From positions 1,697,719-1,761,718 of the forward strand of contig NZ_JADYWW010000001.1 in the NCBI RefSeq assembly GCF_015864575.1: DNA of 64,000 nt, read 5' to 3'. Numbering within the stretch: the first letter of the stretch is position 1; every line of letters begins with the position of its first letter. The DNA comes from Salinibacterium sp. SWN248. GTDB taxonomy: Bacteria; Actinomycetota; Actinomycetes; Actinomycetales; Microbacteriaceae. The notes beneath the pieces are model-generated. The model ran no database searches and was not told where the DNA came from. It saw only the letters and a program-made list of their open reading frames with translations. Both the position numbers and the translations under genes were made by a program. This document shows positions 55,374 to 64,000 of the stretch, in pieces.

Positions 55374-55739
55374 GTGGCAGCAGGCGGAAGTGCAATTCGT
55401 GGGTCGCGCGTTGGCTCGGGCCCCATGGGGGAACAAGATCGTGGTTTTCACGCTGAACGCGTGCAGATCTCGTACTGGGACGCTCTCGGGAACGAAACCG
55501 TAAGGTCGTTCTCGGCGAACGTTCCCGACGACGAAATCCCCGCGACGATTGATTGCCCGTCGTCCGGTCTTCCCGCGGGCCGCGACCAGGAGAACCCGCC
55601 GTCGGCTTCGAAACTGGAGCCCTACAAAACCCATCTTGCCTACGTCAAAGAGCGTCGCAGCGATGACGAAGCGACTGAGCTCCTCGATGAGGCTCTTCTG
55701 CAGCTTCGAACCCGTCGTGGCACGGCTACCGCGGAATAG
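55374..55739 (+). CDS. rbpA: RNA polymerase-binding protein RbpA
   Basis: Actinobacteria-specific transcription factor that binds the beta-prime subunit and principal sigma factor and stabilises open promoter complexes. The 121-residue protein has the N-terminal tail (GSAIRGSRVGSGPMGE), a central barrel that in homologues contacts the beta-prime zipper, and the basic linker. The C-terminal sigma-interaction domain is rich in Leu and Glu (about 90-115). GTG start with GAAGGAA upstream. Its presence fixes the host as an actinobacterium. An 18-base-stem terminator follows. Confidence 0.95.
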   Translation: MAAGGSAIRGSRVGSGPMGEQDRGFHAERVQISYWDALGNETVRSFSANVPDDEIPATIDCPSSGLPAGRDQENPPSASKLEPYKTHLAYVKERRSDDEATELLDEALLQLRTRRGTATAE

Positions 55740-55797
55740 CACGATCGCTGTCAGCGTGGTCTTTTAACATCGCATAGTGCGGTCGACACAAGCCTAA

Positions 55798-55836
55798 GAA
55801 CAGAGGCCCCAACCGAATCGGTTGGGGCCTCTGTTC
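55798..55836. terminator. Very strong bidirectional terminator between rbpA and pgl
   Basis: GAACAGAGGCCCCAACCG (55798-55815) is the exact complement of 55819-55836, with a three-base loop AAT. It separates the plus-strand genes from the minus-strand pentose-phosphate block and should stop both. Confidence 0.9.
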
Positions 55837-55856
55837 GTTAAAACCGCATCTGAGGT

Positions 55857-56660
55857 TTAGTGCTCGTCCGTGGAGTCTGCGCTGGTCCAGAACTGCCCAG
55901 GATCGATCAACGATGCCGGAACTTGGGCTGCGGCGTCGGAATCGACAAAGAACAAGGTTTTGCGACGGCCTTCAAGGCCCGCTGCGGGAACCTCGTTGTA
56001 GCTGGCACCGGCCAGAGTGAGTCCCAAAGCGGAAGCTTTATCGCTTCCGGCAACGACTGCCCAGATTCGAACTGAAGAGTTGATCACCGGCAGCGTGAGG
56101 CTCACTCGTTCGTCAGGGGGCTTGGGGGAGTTGCGCACAGCAATAACGGTTCGCTCGGTTTCACGGATGCCTTCGCGCTCCGGAAAGAGCGAAGCAATGT
56201 GACCGTCCGGGCCGACCCCGAGGAAGACGATGTCGAAGTTCGGGTACTTGCCGTTACGTGCGGAGTGAGCTGCGAGGTCGTTGGCATAAGCCTGAGCCGC
56301 GTCATCCAGAGTGAGACCCGAGTCGGATGCCGCGACGGCGTGGACACGGCTGGGGTCGACGGGGATGTGATCGAGCAGAGCAGCGCGCGCCTGAACATCG
56401 TTGCGCTCGGGATCGCCGGCAGGCAGCCAACGCTCATCGCCCCACCAGAAGTTAACGCGTGACCAGTCAACGCCGTCGCGTTTGGACGACTTATTGATGG
56501 CTTCGAGAACTGCTATCCCCATGCTTCCACCGGTAAGAGCCACGGTTGCTTCATCGAACTCGGCGATGAAGTGGGGGACTTTCGAGAGAAAGCGCGCAGC
56601 AACAGCTTTCGCCAGCTTCGCTTTATCGGTGTGGACTATCGCACGACGTTCGTTACTCAT
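55857..56660 (-). CDS. pgl: 6-phosphogluconolactonase
   Basis: Hydrolyses 6-phosphoglucono-lactone, the second oxidative pentose-phosphate step. The 267-residue protein belongs to the NagB/DevB-like family: VALTGGSMGIAVLEAI, WWGDERWLPAGDPERN and FLGVGPDGHIASLFP are the family motifs. It overlaps the opcA stop by four bases and is the last gene of the tkt-tal-pgi-zwf-opcA-pgl block. Confidence 0.97.
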   Translation of the reverse strand: MSNERRAIVHTDKAKLAKAVAARFLSKVPHFIAEFDEATVALTGGSMGIAVLEAINKSSKRDGVDWSRVNFWWGDERWLPAGDPERNDVQARAALLDHIPVDPSRVHAVAASDSGLTLDDAAQAYANDLAAHSARNGKYPNFDIVFLGVGPDGHIASLFPEREGIRETERTVIAVRNSPKPPDERVSLTLPVINSSVRIWAVVAGSDKASALGLTLAGASYNEVPAAGLEGRRKTLFFVDSDAAAQVPASLIDPGQFWTSADSTDEH

Positions 56661-57631
56661 TCGCTCTTCGCCTTCGTAGAGTTGTTGATCTGAACCCCAG
56701 TGATCTCGCTGACACCGTGACGAACCACGTCACCAAAGAGGCTGTCAGGGTCGAGGCGGCGGAGTTCTTCCGCCAGGCAGTCCCGAAGACTGCGCCGTGG
56801 CAGCGAAATGTCGTGCACGGGCTGGTCTGGCTGTGTCAACGTTGCGATGTTGGCCATGTTGCGCTCGAGCGTGATCGTGCCCGATGCTCGCTCAAGGATG
56901 ACGGCGTGGATGCCGGTGGGAACAGGCGAGCCCTCAGCGACGTGCAGCGTGACCTTCACTTTGAGCTGCATCTGCAACCAGGCTGCGAGCAGCATCGTGG
57001 AGGCGGAATCGGCGGCGCCACTGACGGTGACGGCGGTGATGGCCTCGTACGGAGGCTGATCCAGCACAGCGGCAAGCTGCGCGCGCCACAGCGTAAGTCT
57101 GGTCCACGCGAAGTCTGTGTCACCAGGTACGTAGGTCTTGCACATGCGGTGCATTGCATCCAGCGGGTTGGTACTGGCAGCCGCATCGGTGATGCGGCGC
57201 TGTGCAATACGACCGATTGGTGACTGTGAAGCACTAGCGGGGCCTTCACCGGGCCACCACGCGACGACGGGAGCATCGGGCAGGAGCAATCCAGTTACGA
57301 GGCTCTCCTGGTCGAGTGCGGCATCTCCGTGGGCGGTGACAACGATTACCTCGCTCGCACCGGCGTCTCCGCCAACACGAATCTGAGCATCAACGCGAGC
57401 GTCGTCGTCACGAGCGGATGACGCGCTGCTCGTTGACACAACCAGTACACGCATCGGGTGTTCACGCGAGGCGTCGTTTGCCGCTTCAATCGCTTCTTCT
57501 TCGTTGCCGAACTCGGTCGCAATGATGAGCGTGAGCACGCGACCTAACGCGACCGCACCGCCATCCTCTCGAATGCGCACGAGCGCTTTCGAGATTTTCG
57601 CGGTTGTGGTGTTGGGCAGATCAACAATCAT
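56657..57631 (-). CDS. opcA: Glucose-6-phosphate dehydrogenase assembly protein OpcA
   Basis: An auxiliary protein required for active glucose-6-phosphate dehydrogenase in cyanobacteria and actinobacteria. The 324-residue product begins MIVDLPNTTTAKISKAL at ATG 57631, within the last codons of zwf, and ends 4 bases inside pgl. The N-terminal domain has LTLIIATEF; the middle has WWPGEGPASASQSPIG and a C-terminal winged segment. No catalytic residues are recognisable. An upstream reading from 57691 would lie in zwf and is rejected. Confidence 0.93.
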   Translation of the reverse strand: MIVDLPNTTTAKISKALVRIREDGGAVALGRVLTLIIATEFGNEEEAIEAANDASREHPMRVLVVSTSSASSARDDDARVDAQIRVGGDAGASEVIVVTAHGDAALDQESLVTGLLLPDAPVVAWWPGEGPASASQSPIGRIAQRRITDAAASTNPLDAMHRMCKTYVPGDTDFAWTRLTLWRAQLAAVLDQPPYEAITAVTVSGAADSASTMLLAAWLQMQLKVKVTLHVAEGSPVPTGIHAVILERASGTITLERNMANIATLTQPDQPVHDISLPRRSLRDCLAEELRRLDPDSLFGDVVRHGVSEITGVQINNSTKAKSE

Positions 57632-59169
57632 GGTCGTCTCCAGACTCGTCCATCGCGTTCCATGAGGTCGTCGGCAGATTTGGGACCCCACGTGCCTGGA
57701 CGGTATTGCTCCGGTGCGCCTTGCGTTGCCCAGAACTCTTCAATGGGATCGAGAATCTTCCAGCTAAGCTCGACCTCTTCGTGACGGGGGAACAGCGGCG
57801 GATCGCCAAGCAATACATCGAGGATGAGTCGTTCGTAAGCTTCGGGGCTGGCCTCGGTGAACGCGTGGCCGTAGCCGAAGTCCATTGTGACGTCGCGCAC
57901 ATGCATTTCGGCGCCGGGAACTTTCGACCCGAAGCGAATCGTGACGCCCTCATCGGGCTGTACGCGGATTACGAGAGCGTTTTGCCCCAGCGCCGAAGTG
58001 CGGCTCTCTTCAAAGAGATACTGCGGAGCGCGCTTGAAGACGACGGCAATTTCGGTGACCCGTCTTCCGAGACGCTTTCCAGCACGGAGGTAGAACGGAA
58101 CGCCTGACCATCGACGCGTGCCAATGTCGAGGCGAATCGCTGCGTAGGTTTCTGTCTCGGATTCGGGATTCATCCCGTCTTCTTCGAGGAAACCGGTGAT
58201 CTTTTCGCCACCTTGCCAACCGCCGGCATACTGTCCGCGAGCGGTGTGCTCGCCAAGATTGTCAGGAAGGCGAACCGCCGAAAGTACCTTCTCCTTTTCG
58301 GCGCGCAGATCCGCGGCGTCAAAAGAGACAGGTTCTTCCATTGCCGTGAGAGCGAGAAGCTGAAGGAGGTGGTTCTGGATGACGTCGCGAGCTGCGCCGA
58401 TTCCGTCGTAGTACCCGGCGCGGCCCCCAACTCCGATGTCCTCTGCCATCGTGATCTGAACATGATCGACGTGGTTGGAGTTCCAAATCGGCTCAAAGAG
58501 CTGATTGGCAAAGCGCAACGCGAGGATGTTCTGAACGGTCTCTTTGCCCAGATAGTGATCGATGCGAAACACACTGTCGGGAGGGAATACCGATTCAACG
58601 ACGTCATTGAGCTCGCGAGCCGTCGTGAGATCGCTACCGAATGGCTTCTCGATGACAACGCGACTCCACTGCCCGTCGCGCTGTTCTGCGAGCCCGGAGT
58701 TACGGAGCTGCTCCGTTACCTGCGGGAATGACTTCGGAGGGATCGAAAGATAGAACGCGTGGTTGCCCATCGTGCCTCGCTCACTATCCAAGTCGGAGAG
58801 TGTGTCCTTCAGGCGTTCGAAGGCAGCGGCATCATCAAACTCACCCTGCACGAAGCGAATGCCTTGAGCCAGCTGCTTCCACACATCCTCGTCAAAAGGC
58901 GTGCGAGCGTACTGTTTGACAGCGTCGTGAACGACTTTCTCGAAGTCTTGGTCTTCCCAGTCTCGTCGAGCAAAGCCGACGAGTGCGAAGCCTGGGGGAA
59001 GTAGCCCCCGGTTGGCGAGGTCATAGACGGCCGGCATGAGCTTCTTGCGCGACAAGTCGCCGGTTACGCCAAAAATGACCAGAGCGCTCGGACCAGCAAT
59101 ACGGTTAAGCCTGCGGTCAGAACTCAACCGCAGGGGATTGAATTCAGCACTGATGTCAACGGGGGACAT
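57628..59169 (-). CDS. zwf: Glucose-6-phosphate 1-dehydrogenase
   Basis: Oxidises glucose 6-phosphate with NADP (possibly also NAD). The 513-residue protein has the dinucleotide motif VIFGVTGDLSRKK (31-43), EKPFGSD (174-180) and the active-site RIDHYLGK (202-209). The C-terminal tail is normal. It overlaps opcA by four bases and is preceded by pgi with a 35-base gap containing GGAG-type bases, so partner proteins are made together. Confidence 0.98.
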   Translation of the reverse strand: MSPVDISAEFNPLRLSSDRRLNRIAGPSALVIFGVTGDLSRKKLMPAVYDLANRGLLPPGFALVGFARRDWEDQDFEKVVHDAVKQYARTPFDEDVWKQLAQGIRFVQGEFDDAAAFERLKDTLSDLDSERGTMGNHAFYLSIPPKSFPQVTEQLRNSGLAEQRDGQWSRVVIEKPFGSDLTTARELNDVVESVFPPDSVFRIDHYLGKETVQNILALRFANQLFEPIWNSNHVDHVQITMAEDIGVGGRAGYYDGIGAARDVIQNHLLQLLALTAMEEPVSFDAADLRAEKEKVLSAVRLPDNLGEHTARGQYAGGWQGGEKITGFLEEDGMNPESETETYAAIRLDIGTRRWSGVPFYLRAGKRLGRRVTEIAVVFKRAPQYLFEESRTSALGQNALVIRVQPDEGVTIRFGSKVPGAEMHVRDVTMDFGYGHAFTEASPEAYERLILDVLLGDPPLFPRHEEVELSWKILDPIEEFWATQGAPEQYRPGTWGPKSADDLMERDGRVWRRP

Positions 59170-59204
59170 ACTTCTCCTCTACGTGCGGCACGTACGTGCT
59201 GCAG

Positions 59205-60803
59205 CTATCCGATCGCGTCGAGAACCTGCGGCAACGACACCTTCGGGTTCGATACCGTGAGGCTTAAGACGGGGCGGCCGTGTTCAGCAAGCACGCTAGC
59301 GTCACCGGCAGCTTGAGCGCGGATGAGCTGTCCAAACGTGAATGGACGGTCGGGAATCTGCAGATCAGATTCTTCGACCACAATGATTTGAAGGAACACA
59401 CCAATTGCAGGCCCGCCCTTGTGGAACTGACCAGTGGAGTGCAGGAACCGGGGTCCCCAACCGAAAGTGACTGGGCGCTTGGCGCGCGCCGCAGTCTTCT
59501 CTCGAAGTTCCGAAAGTTCCGGGTAGCCAGTGCGGTCGGCGTAGACCTGAATGGCGACGTAACCGTCGTCATCGAGGTAGGACAGAAGCGAAGACACAAC
59601 TCCGGCGAGGTCGCTGCTATCAGCCACCACGCCCTCGGTGCCCCGAACCTCGATGTCGCCAACCGAGAAGGCAGGCGCCTGCTGAGGAGTCGGGTTATCA
59701 ATGAGTTCCCGCGCTGCGTTCTTTGCAGCCTCAACATCGGGCTGATCAAAGGGGTTGATGCCGAGAAGGCGACCAGCGACGACAGTGGCGTACTCCCAGA
59801 GCAGCAACTGTCCACCGAGCGAACCAGCGATTTCAATCTCGCCCTCTGCTACCTCTTTGGTGTCGTCCCAGTCTCCGACGAGTCGAACGATTTGGAGGTC
59901 ATCCAAACCTTCCATGACCTCGGGGGAGTCAGTGCGCAGGACAACGGGAAGAAGTCCCTTGCCGAGCTTTCCCGTCGACTCAGCGATGAGCTGCTCAGCC
60001 CAATCTCCAAAGCCGAGGATGTGGGTTCCGTCGGTCACGATGCCGAGCTTGTCTTTCAGTGGGTCAGTTCCTGCAATCGCAGCGCCAAGCACGAGGCCAG
60101 GGTTGCTCTCGTTGTCGACAGCAAGCTCAACCATGACGGCTTCGGCCTCGTCGAGAAGCTCGGTCAGATCGACACCAGCCAGTCCAGACGGAACGAGTCC
60201 GAAGGCGGTGAGCGCCGAGTAACGGCCGCCGACGTTGGGATCAGCGTTGAACACGCGGTATCCCGCAGCGCGAGCCGCGATATCCATCGGCGAACCGGGA
60301 TCGGTGACGATTACGATGCGCTCCCGCGGGTCGATTCCGGCATCCGTGAAAAACTTTTCGTAGATGCGTTTCTGGGAATCAGTCTCGAGCGTAGAGCCCG
60401 ACTTGGACGAGATGACGACGGCCGTCGACTGAAGACGATCCGCGAGGGCAGCCTGCACCTGTGCGGGGTCTGTCGAGTCGAGAACTGTGAGTTCAACTCC
60501 GTACGTGCGAGTGATGACCTCAGGGGCAAGCGATGAACCGCCCATACCGCCGAGGACAAAGTGATCCACGCCGTCGGCGCGCAGTTTGTCGCGCAGAGCG
60601 TAGATGTCCTCGATCATCGGCCGACCGACAGAAACAGCTTCGACCCAGCCCAGGCGCTTCGCCGACTCTTCTTCGGCCGCAGGGCCCCAGAGAGTTGCGT
60701 CGCCGCCAGTGATGCGGCTTGCAACTAGATCATTGACGAGCTGCGGAACGATGCGGTCGACGGCTTCTGCCGCCGCACCGGATACTGCAAGCTTCACACT
60801 CAT
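59205..60803 (-). CDS. pgi: Glucose-6-phosphate isomerase, actinobacterial type
   Basis: Interconverts glucose 6-phosphate and fructose 6-phosphate. The 532-residue protein has two sugar-isomerase (SIS) domains with [12 protein letters not shown] (85-96) and SKSGSTLET (133-141), and later [14 protein letters not shown], the PGI signature segment. It lacks the longer insertions of E. coli Pgi. It overlaps tal by four bases and is followed by zwf. A pgi between tal and zwf is the arrangement I associate with Microbacteriaceae and Micrococcales; mycobacterial clusters lack it. Confidence 0.95.
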   Translation of the reverse strand: MSVKLAVSGAAAEAVDRIVPQLVNDLVASRITGGDATLWGPAAEEESAKRLGWVEAVSVGRPMIEDIYALRDKLRADGVDHFVLGGMGGSSLAPEVITRTYGVELTVLDSTDPAQVQAALADRLQSTAVVISSKSGSTLETDSQKRIYEKFFTDAGIDPRERIVIVTDPGSPMDIAARAAGYRVFNADPNVGGRYSALTAFGLVPSGLAGVDLTELLDEAEAVMVELAVDNESNPGLVLGAAIAGTDPLKDKLGIVTDGTHILGFGDWAEQLIAESTGKLGKGLLPVVLRTDSPEVMEGLDDLQIVRLVGDWDDTKEVAEGEIEIAGSLGGQLLLWEYATVVAGRLLGINPFDQPDVEAAKNAARELIDNPTPQQAPAFSVGDIEVRGTEGVVADSSDLAGVVSSLLSYLDDDGYVAIQVYADRTGYPELSELREKTAARAKRPVTFGWGPRFLHSTGQFHKGGPAIGVFLQIIVVEESDLQIPDRPFTFGQLIRAQAAGDASVLAEHGRPVLSLTVSNPKVSLPQVLDAIG

Positions 60804-61912
60804 TTTGCGGCCTCAAGAGCAGCTGACACGGTGTCGAGCAGCTCGTTCCAGGACACGATGAACTTCTCAACGCCCTCCTTTTCGAGCAGCGCGGTCACCT
60901 CGTCATACGAGATTCCGAGTGCGGAGAGTGCGTCGAGAGTGAAGTTTGCCGCGTCGTAGTGAGCCGTGACCTGCTCGCCCTCGATTACACCGTGGTCGAA
61001 GGTCGCTTCAAGCGTCTTCTCCGGCATCGTGTTCACCGTCTCGCCAACGGCAAGCTCCGTGACGTAGAGCGTGTCGGGCAGGCTCGGGTCCTTCACACCG
61101 GTGGAAGCCCACAGCGGACGCTGCTTGTTTGCGCCAGCGGCAATGAGAGCCTGAGCGCGCTCCGTAGCGAAGGCGTTCTCGTAGACCTGGTACGCAAGAC
61201 GAGCGTTTGCAATACCGGCCTTGCTCTTGAGAGCCTTGGCGTTATCGGTACCGATCGCGTCAAGACGCTTGTCGATCTCGGTGTCGACGCGGGAGACGAA
61301 GAACGACGCGACCGAGTGAATCTTCGAAAGGTCGTGGCCGGCAGCCTTCGCCTTCTCCAAACCAGTGAGGTAAGCCTCGATAACTTCGCGGTGACGCGCC
61401 AAGCTAAAGATCAAGGTGACGTTGACGCTGATTCCGGCTGCGATCGTTGCAGTGATGGCCTCAAGGCCCTCAACGGTCGCGGGAATCTTGATCATTGCGT
61501 TCTCGCGGGCAACCTTCGCCCAGAGCTGCTGAGCCTGAGCAATCGTGCCAGCGGCATCATGAGCCAGTCCAGGTTCAACCTCGATCGAGACTCGACCATC
61601 GCGGCCGTCAGTTGCGTCATATACGGCGCGGAAAATGTCGCTGGCGGCAGCAACATCATCGGTCGTGATCTCGAACACAGCATCAGTGACGCTCGTACCC
61701 TTGGCCGCCAGAGCAGCGACCTGCTCGTCGTAGGCCTCGCCCTTTGCCAACGCCGTGGCAAAGATCGTGGGGTTAGTCGTGACGCCAACAACGTTGCGTG
61801 AAGCAATGAGCGACTGGAGTCCACCCGAGTTGATTCGCTCACGCGAGAGGTCGTCGAGCCAGATGCTTACGCCGACGCCCGAGAGCGCTGCGGTGGGTGT
61901 TTCGTTAGTCAT
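60800..61912 (-). CDS. tal: Transaldolase
   Basis: Transfers dihydroxyacetone units between sedoheptulose 7-phosphate and glyceraldehyde 3-phosphate. The 370-residue actinobacterial long form has GVTTNPTIF (43-51), Schiff-base Lys142 in [15 protein letters not shown], the [14 protein letters not shown] signature, and [17 protein letters not shown] precedes the ATG. It overlaps pgi by four bases; tkt is 24 bases upstream. Confidence 0.97.
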   Translation of the reverse strand: MTNETPTAALSGVGVSIWLDDLSRERINSGGLQSLIASRNVVGVTTNPTIFATALAKGEAYDEQVAALAAKGTSVTDAVFEITTDDVAAASDIFRAVYDATDGRDGRVSIEVEPGLAHDAAGTIAQAQQLWAKVARENAMIKIPATVEGLEAITATIAAGISVNVTLIFSLARHREVIEAYLTGLEKAKAAGHDLSKIHSVASFFVSRVDTEIDKRLDAIGTDNAKALKSKAGIANARLAYQVYENAFATERAQALIAAGANKQRPLWASTGVKDPSLPDTLYVTELAVGETVNTMPEKTLEATFDHGVIEGEQVTAHYDAANFTLDALSALGISYDEVTALLEKEGVEKFIVSWNELLDTVSAALEAAK

Positions 61913-61936
61913 TTCTTGTCTCCTTATCTGGGGCGC

Positions 61937-64000
61937 CTAGACGGCGTCCAGAGAATCGCGTGCAGCGGCCACAACGGCCTCGGTGGTGATTCCAAACTCA
62001 CGGAAAAGAGTCTTGTAGTCGGCGGATGCTCCAAAGTGATCGATCGAGATGCTGCGACCTGCGTCGCCAACGTACTCGCGCCATCCAGTGGATACTCCTG
62101 CTTCAACCGATACGCGTGCACGCACAGTAGAAGGCAAAACGGACTCGCGGTATTCCGCGGTCTGCTCGGCGAACCACTCAAGGCTAGGAGCGGATACGAC
62201 GCGCGCATTGATTCCGTCAGCCTTGAGCGTCTCGCGCGCTTCCACAGCGAGCTGCACTTCAGAACCGGTGGCAATCAGGATTACGTCCGGAGTTCCGTTC
62301 GGCGCTTCAGCGAGCACGTAAGCTCCCTTGGCTACGTTCGCAGCGGAAGCGAAGGTCTCGCCAGACGCGTCGGCATCCCCACGATCGAATGTGGGCACGT
62401 TTTGACGGGTGAGGGCGATACCCGCTGGGCCGTTACGACGCTCAAGGATGGTCTTCCATGCCCAGGCGGTCTCGTTGGCGTCGGCTGGGCGAACTACGTC
62501 CATGCCAGGAATCATGCGCAAGCTAGCAAGCTGCTCGATCGGCTGGTGAGTAGGACCGTCTTCGCCGAGGGCGATCGAGTCGTGAGTCCAGACAAAGATC
62601 GACGGCACACCCATGAGAGCGGCCAGTCGAACAGCAGGACGCATGTAGTCGCTGAAGATCAGGAACGTTCCGCCGAAAGCACGAGTGTTTCCGTGAAGAA
62701 CGATGCCGTTGATAATCGCGCCCATGGCGTGCTCGCGGATACCGAAGTGGAGTACGCGGCCGTACTCGTTTCCGCTCCACTCGCCGGTGGAGTGCTCGCT
62801 CGGCACGAAGGACTTCGCCCCGGCGATGGTGGTGAGGTTCGATTCGGCGAGGTCGGCAGAGCCACCCCACAGCTCGGGCATGATCGCACCAATGGCGCCG
62901 AGTACCTTGCCGCTTGCCGCACGAGTCGAAACGTCTTTGCCTGCTTCGAACTGGGGGAGTGCTTCTTCGACGCCCTCAGGCAATGTACCAGACAGAACAC
63001 GGTCGAGCAGAGTCTTGCGCTCGGGGTTTGCCGCAGCCCACTTGTCGAAGGATTCTGTCCACTCAGCGCGCTGTTGCTTGCCGCGGTCAATTGCTTGACG
63101 CGTGTGAGAGATAACGTCGTCGTCGACGACAAAGCTCTGCTCGGGGTCAAAGCCGAGAGCCTTCTTAGTGCCAGCAAGTTCTTCAGCGCCCAGAGCAGAT
63201 CCGTGGATCTTTCCGGTGTTCTGCTTACTGGGGGCTGGCCAACCGATAATGGTGCGCAGGATAATGAGCGAAGGCTGGTCGGTGACGGCCTTGGCGTCTT
63301 CGATCGCGGCGTTGAGCGCCTCGACGTCTTCGACGTATTCGCCGGTCTTCTTCCAGTCAACGACCTGTACGTGCCAGTTGTAGGCCTCGTAGCGCATCTT
63401 CACGTCTTCGGTGAAGGCGATGTTGGTGTCGTCTTCAATAGAGATCTGGTTGCTGTCGTAGATCGCAATGAGGTTGCCGAGCTTCTGGTGACCCGCGAGG
63501 GACGAAGCTTCTGCTGATACGCCTTCTTGAAGGTCGCCATCACCGGCAATGACATAGACGAAGTGATCGAAGGGGCTCGTGCCTGCTTCAGCCTCAGGGT
63601 CAAACAGTCCACGCTCGTACCGTGCTGCGTAAGCGAAGCCGACAGACGATGCGATTCCTTGCCCGAGAGGGCCCGTGGTGATTTCTACACCCTTGGTGTG
63701 GCCGTACTCTGGGTGCCCCGGAGTGAGCGAGCCCCACGTGCGCAGAGCCTTGAGGTCGTCGAGCTCCAGCCCGTAACCGGCAAGGTACAACTGAACGTAC
63801 TGAGTCAATGAGCTGTGGCCCACCGAGAGAATGAAACGGTCGCGACCAATCCACTGATCGTCGCTTGGATCACGACGCATCACCTTCTGAAAGAGCAAGT
63901 ACGCTGCAGGCGCCAAACTCATCGCGGTACCGGGGTGACCGTTACCTACCTTCTCAACAGCATCTGCCGCCAGAATTCGAGCGGTGTCTACCGCTTTGTT
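61937..64000 (-). CDS. tkt: Transketolase, 5' end cut by window
   Basis: Thiamine-diphosphate enzyme transferring two-carbon units in the non-oxidative pentose-phosphate pathway. 687 codons are present; the start lies beyond base 64000, with about 13-20 residues missing. The first visible residues are [20 protein letters not shown], followed by the [12 protein letters not shown] active-site segment. The TPP fold has [23 protein letters not shown] lies in the pyrimidine-binding domain, and the C-terminal domain contains [13 protein letters not shown]. It heads the minus-strand block that ends at pgl. Confidence 0.97.
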   Translation of the reverse strand, partial: NKAVDTARILAADAVEKVGNGHPGTAMSLAPAAYLLFQKVMRRDPSDDQWIGRDRFILSVGHSSLTQYVQLYLAGYGLELDDLKALRTWGSLTPGHPEYGHTKGVEITTGPLGQGIASSVGFAYAARYERGLFDPEAEAGTSPFDHFVYVIAGDGDLQEGVSAEASSLAGHQKLGNLIAIYDSNQISIEDDTNIAFTEDVKMRYEAYNWHVQVVDWKKTGEYVEDVEALNAAIEDAKAVTDQPSLIILRTIIGWPAPSKQNTGKIHGSALGAEELAGTKKALGFDPEQSFVVDDDVISHTRQAIDRGKQQRAEWTESFDKWAAANPERKTLLDRVLSGTLPEGVEEALPQFEAGKDVSTRAASGKVLGAIGAIMPELWGGSADLAESNLTTIAGAKSFVPSEHSTGEWSGNEYGRVLHFGIREHAMGAIINGIVLHGNTRAFGGTFLIFSDYMRPAVRLAALMGVPSIFVWTHDSIALGEDGPTHQPIEQLASLRMIPGMDVVRPADANETAWAWKTILERRNGPAGIALTRQNVPTFDRGDADASGETFASAANVAKGAYVLAEAPNGTPDVILIATGSEVQLAVEARETLKADGINARVVSAPSLEWFAEQTAEYRESVLPSTVRARVSVEAGVSTGWREYVGDAGRSISIDHFGASADYKTLFREFGITTEAVVAAARDSLDAV

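Noticed and set aside
59280-60536. 418-residue plus-strand open frame opposite pgi
   Set aside because: Composition is that of an antisense reading of a high-GC gene, and the minus strand holds a complete glucose-6-phosphate isomerase.
61916-63517. 533-residue plus-strand open frame opposite tkt
   Set aside because: Shadow of transketolase; no motif, no ribosome site, and the minus strand has the TPP-binding motif.

Overview
The window reads as a contiguous piece of a free-living actinobacterial chromosome, most likely family Microbacteriaceae. The markers are family-specific: WhiA, RbpA, OpcA, an ANTAR response regulator of the PdtaR type, a helicase-dead PriA, a PolA without a recognisable proofreading site, and an integration-host-factor (mIHF) domain fused to guanylate kinase. 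Gene order (pyrC-carAB-pyrF-gmk-rpoZ-coaBC-metK-priA-fmt-rsmB-rpe; his/trp; gltBD-pyk; polA-rpsA-coaE-uvrB-uvrA-uvrC-rapZ-whiA; gap-pgk-tpiA-secG; pgl-opcA-zwf-pgi-tal-tkt) follows the backbone I remember from related Actinomycetota. I see no insertion sequence, phage, CRISPR array, toxin-antitoxin or defence island.

Layout. 1-10 kb: a tightly overlapping pyrimidine operon continuing into gmk, rpoZ, coaBC and metK. 10-15 kb: priA, fmt, rsmB and rpe. 15-24 kb: an FKBP isomerase, then hisE-hisG-hisF-hisI running without a break into trpE, two small membrane proteins, trpCBA and lgt. 24-32 kb: both glutamate synthase subunits, pyruvate kinase, two terminators and a tRNA-Leu. 32-44 kb: pdtaR, a thioesterase, polA, an HPr protein, a DUF885 protein, rpsA, a DUF4126 protein, coaE, uvrB and a glycosyltransferase. 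44-51 kb: uvrA, uvrC, rapZ, whiA. 51-55.8 kb: superoxide dismutase, lower glycolysis, secG, rbpA. 55.8-64 kb: all genes on the minus strand, a complete pentose-phosphate cluster read from tkt (cut by the window end) to pgl. No stretch above 300 bases lacks a gene; the largest gaps are 31804-32042 (two terminators and a tRNA) and 38001-38224 (the rpsA leader).

How the genes work together: CarAB, PyrC and PyrF make UMP; HisE/G/F/I and TrpE/C/B/A use phosphoribosyl and chorismate precursors; GltBD supplies glutamate; Gap, Pgk, TpiA and Pyk with Zwf, Pgl, Pgi, Tal and Tkt run central carbon flow; UvrA, UvrB, UvrC and PolA make up excision repair and gap filling.

The most interesting signals are not genes. 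(1) The heptamer GGGGGAG occurs 20 times on the plus strand, and I found none of its complement, even where genes lie on the minus strand. This suggests a replication-oriented chromosome motif. (2) At least nine genes have a -10 hexamer placed 6-7 bases before the start codon, which predicts leaderless mRNAs. (3) There is a CCA trinucleotide repeat before pyk and a codon repeat inside tpiA. I found no evidence of a wholly new multi-gene system.
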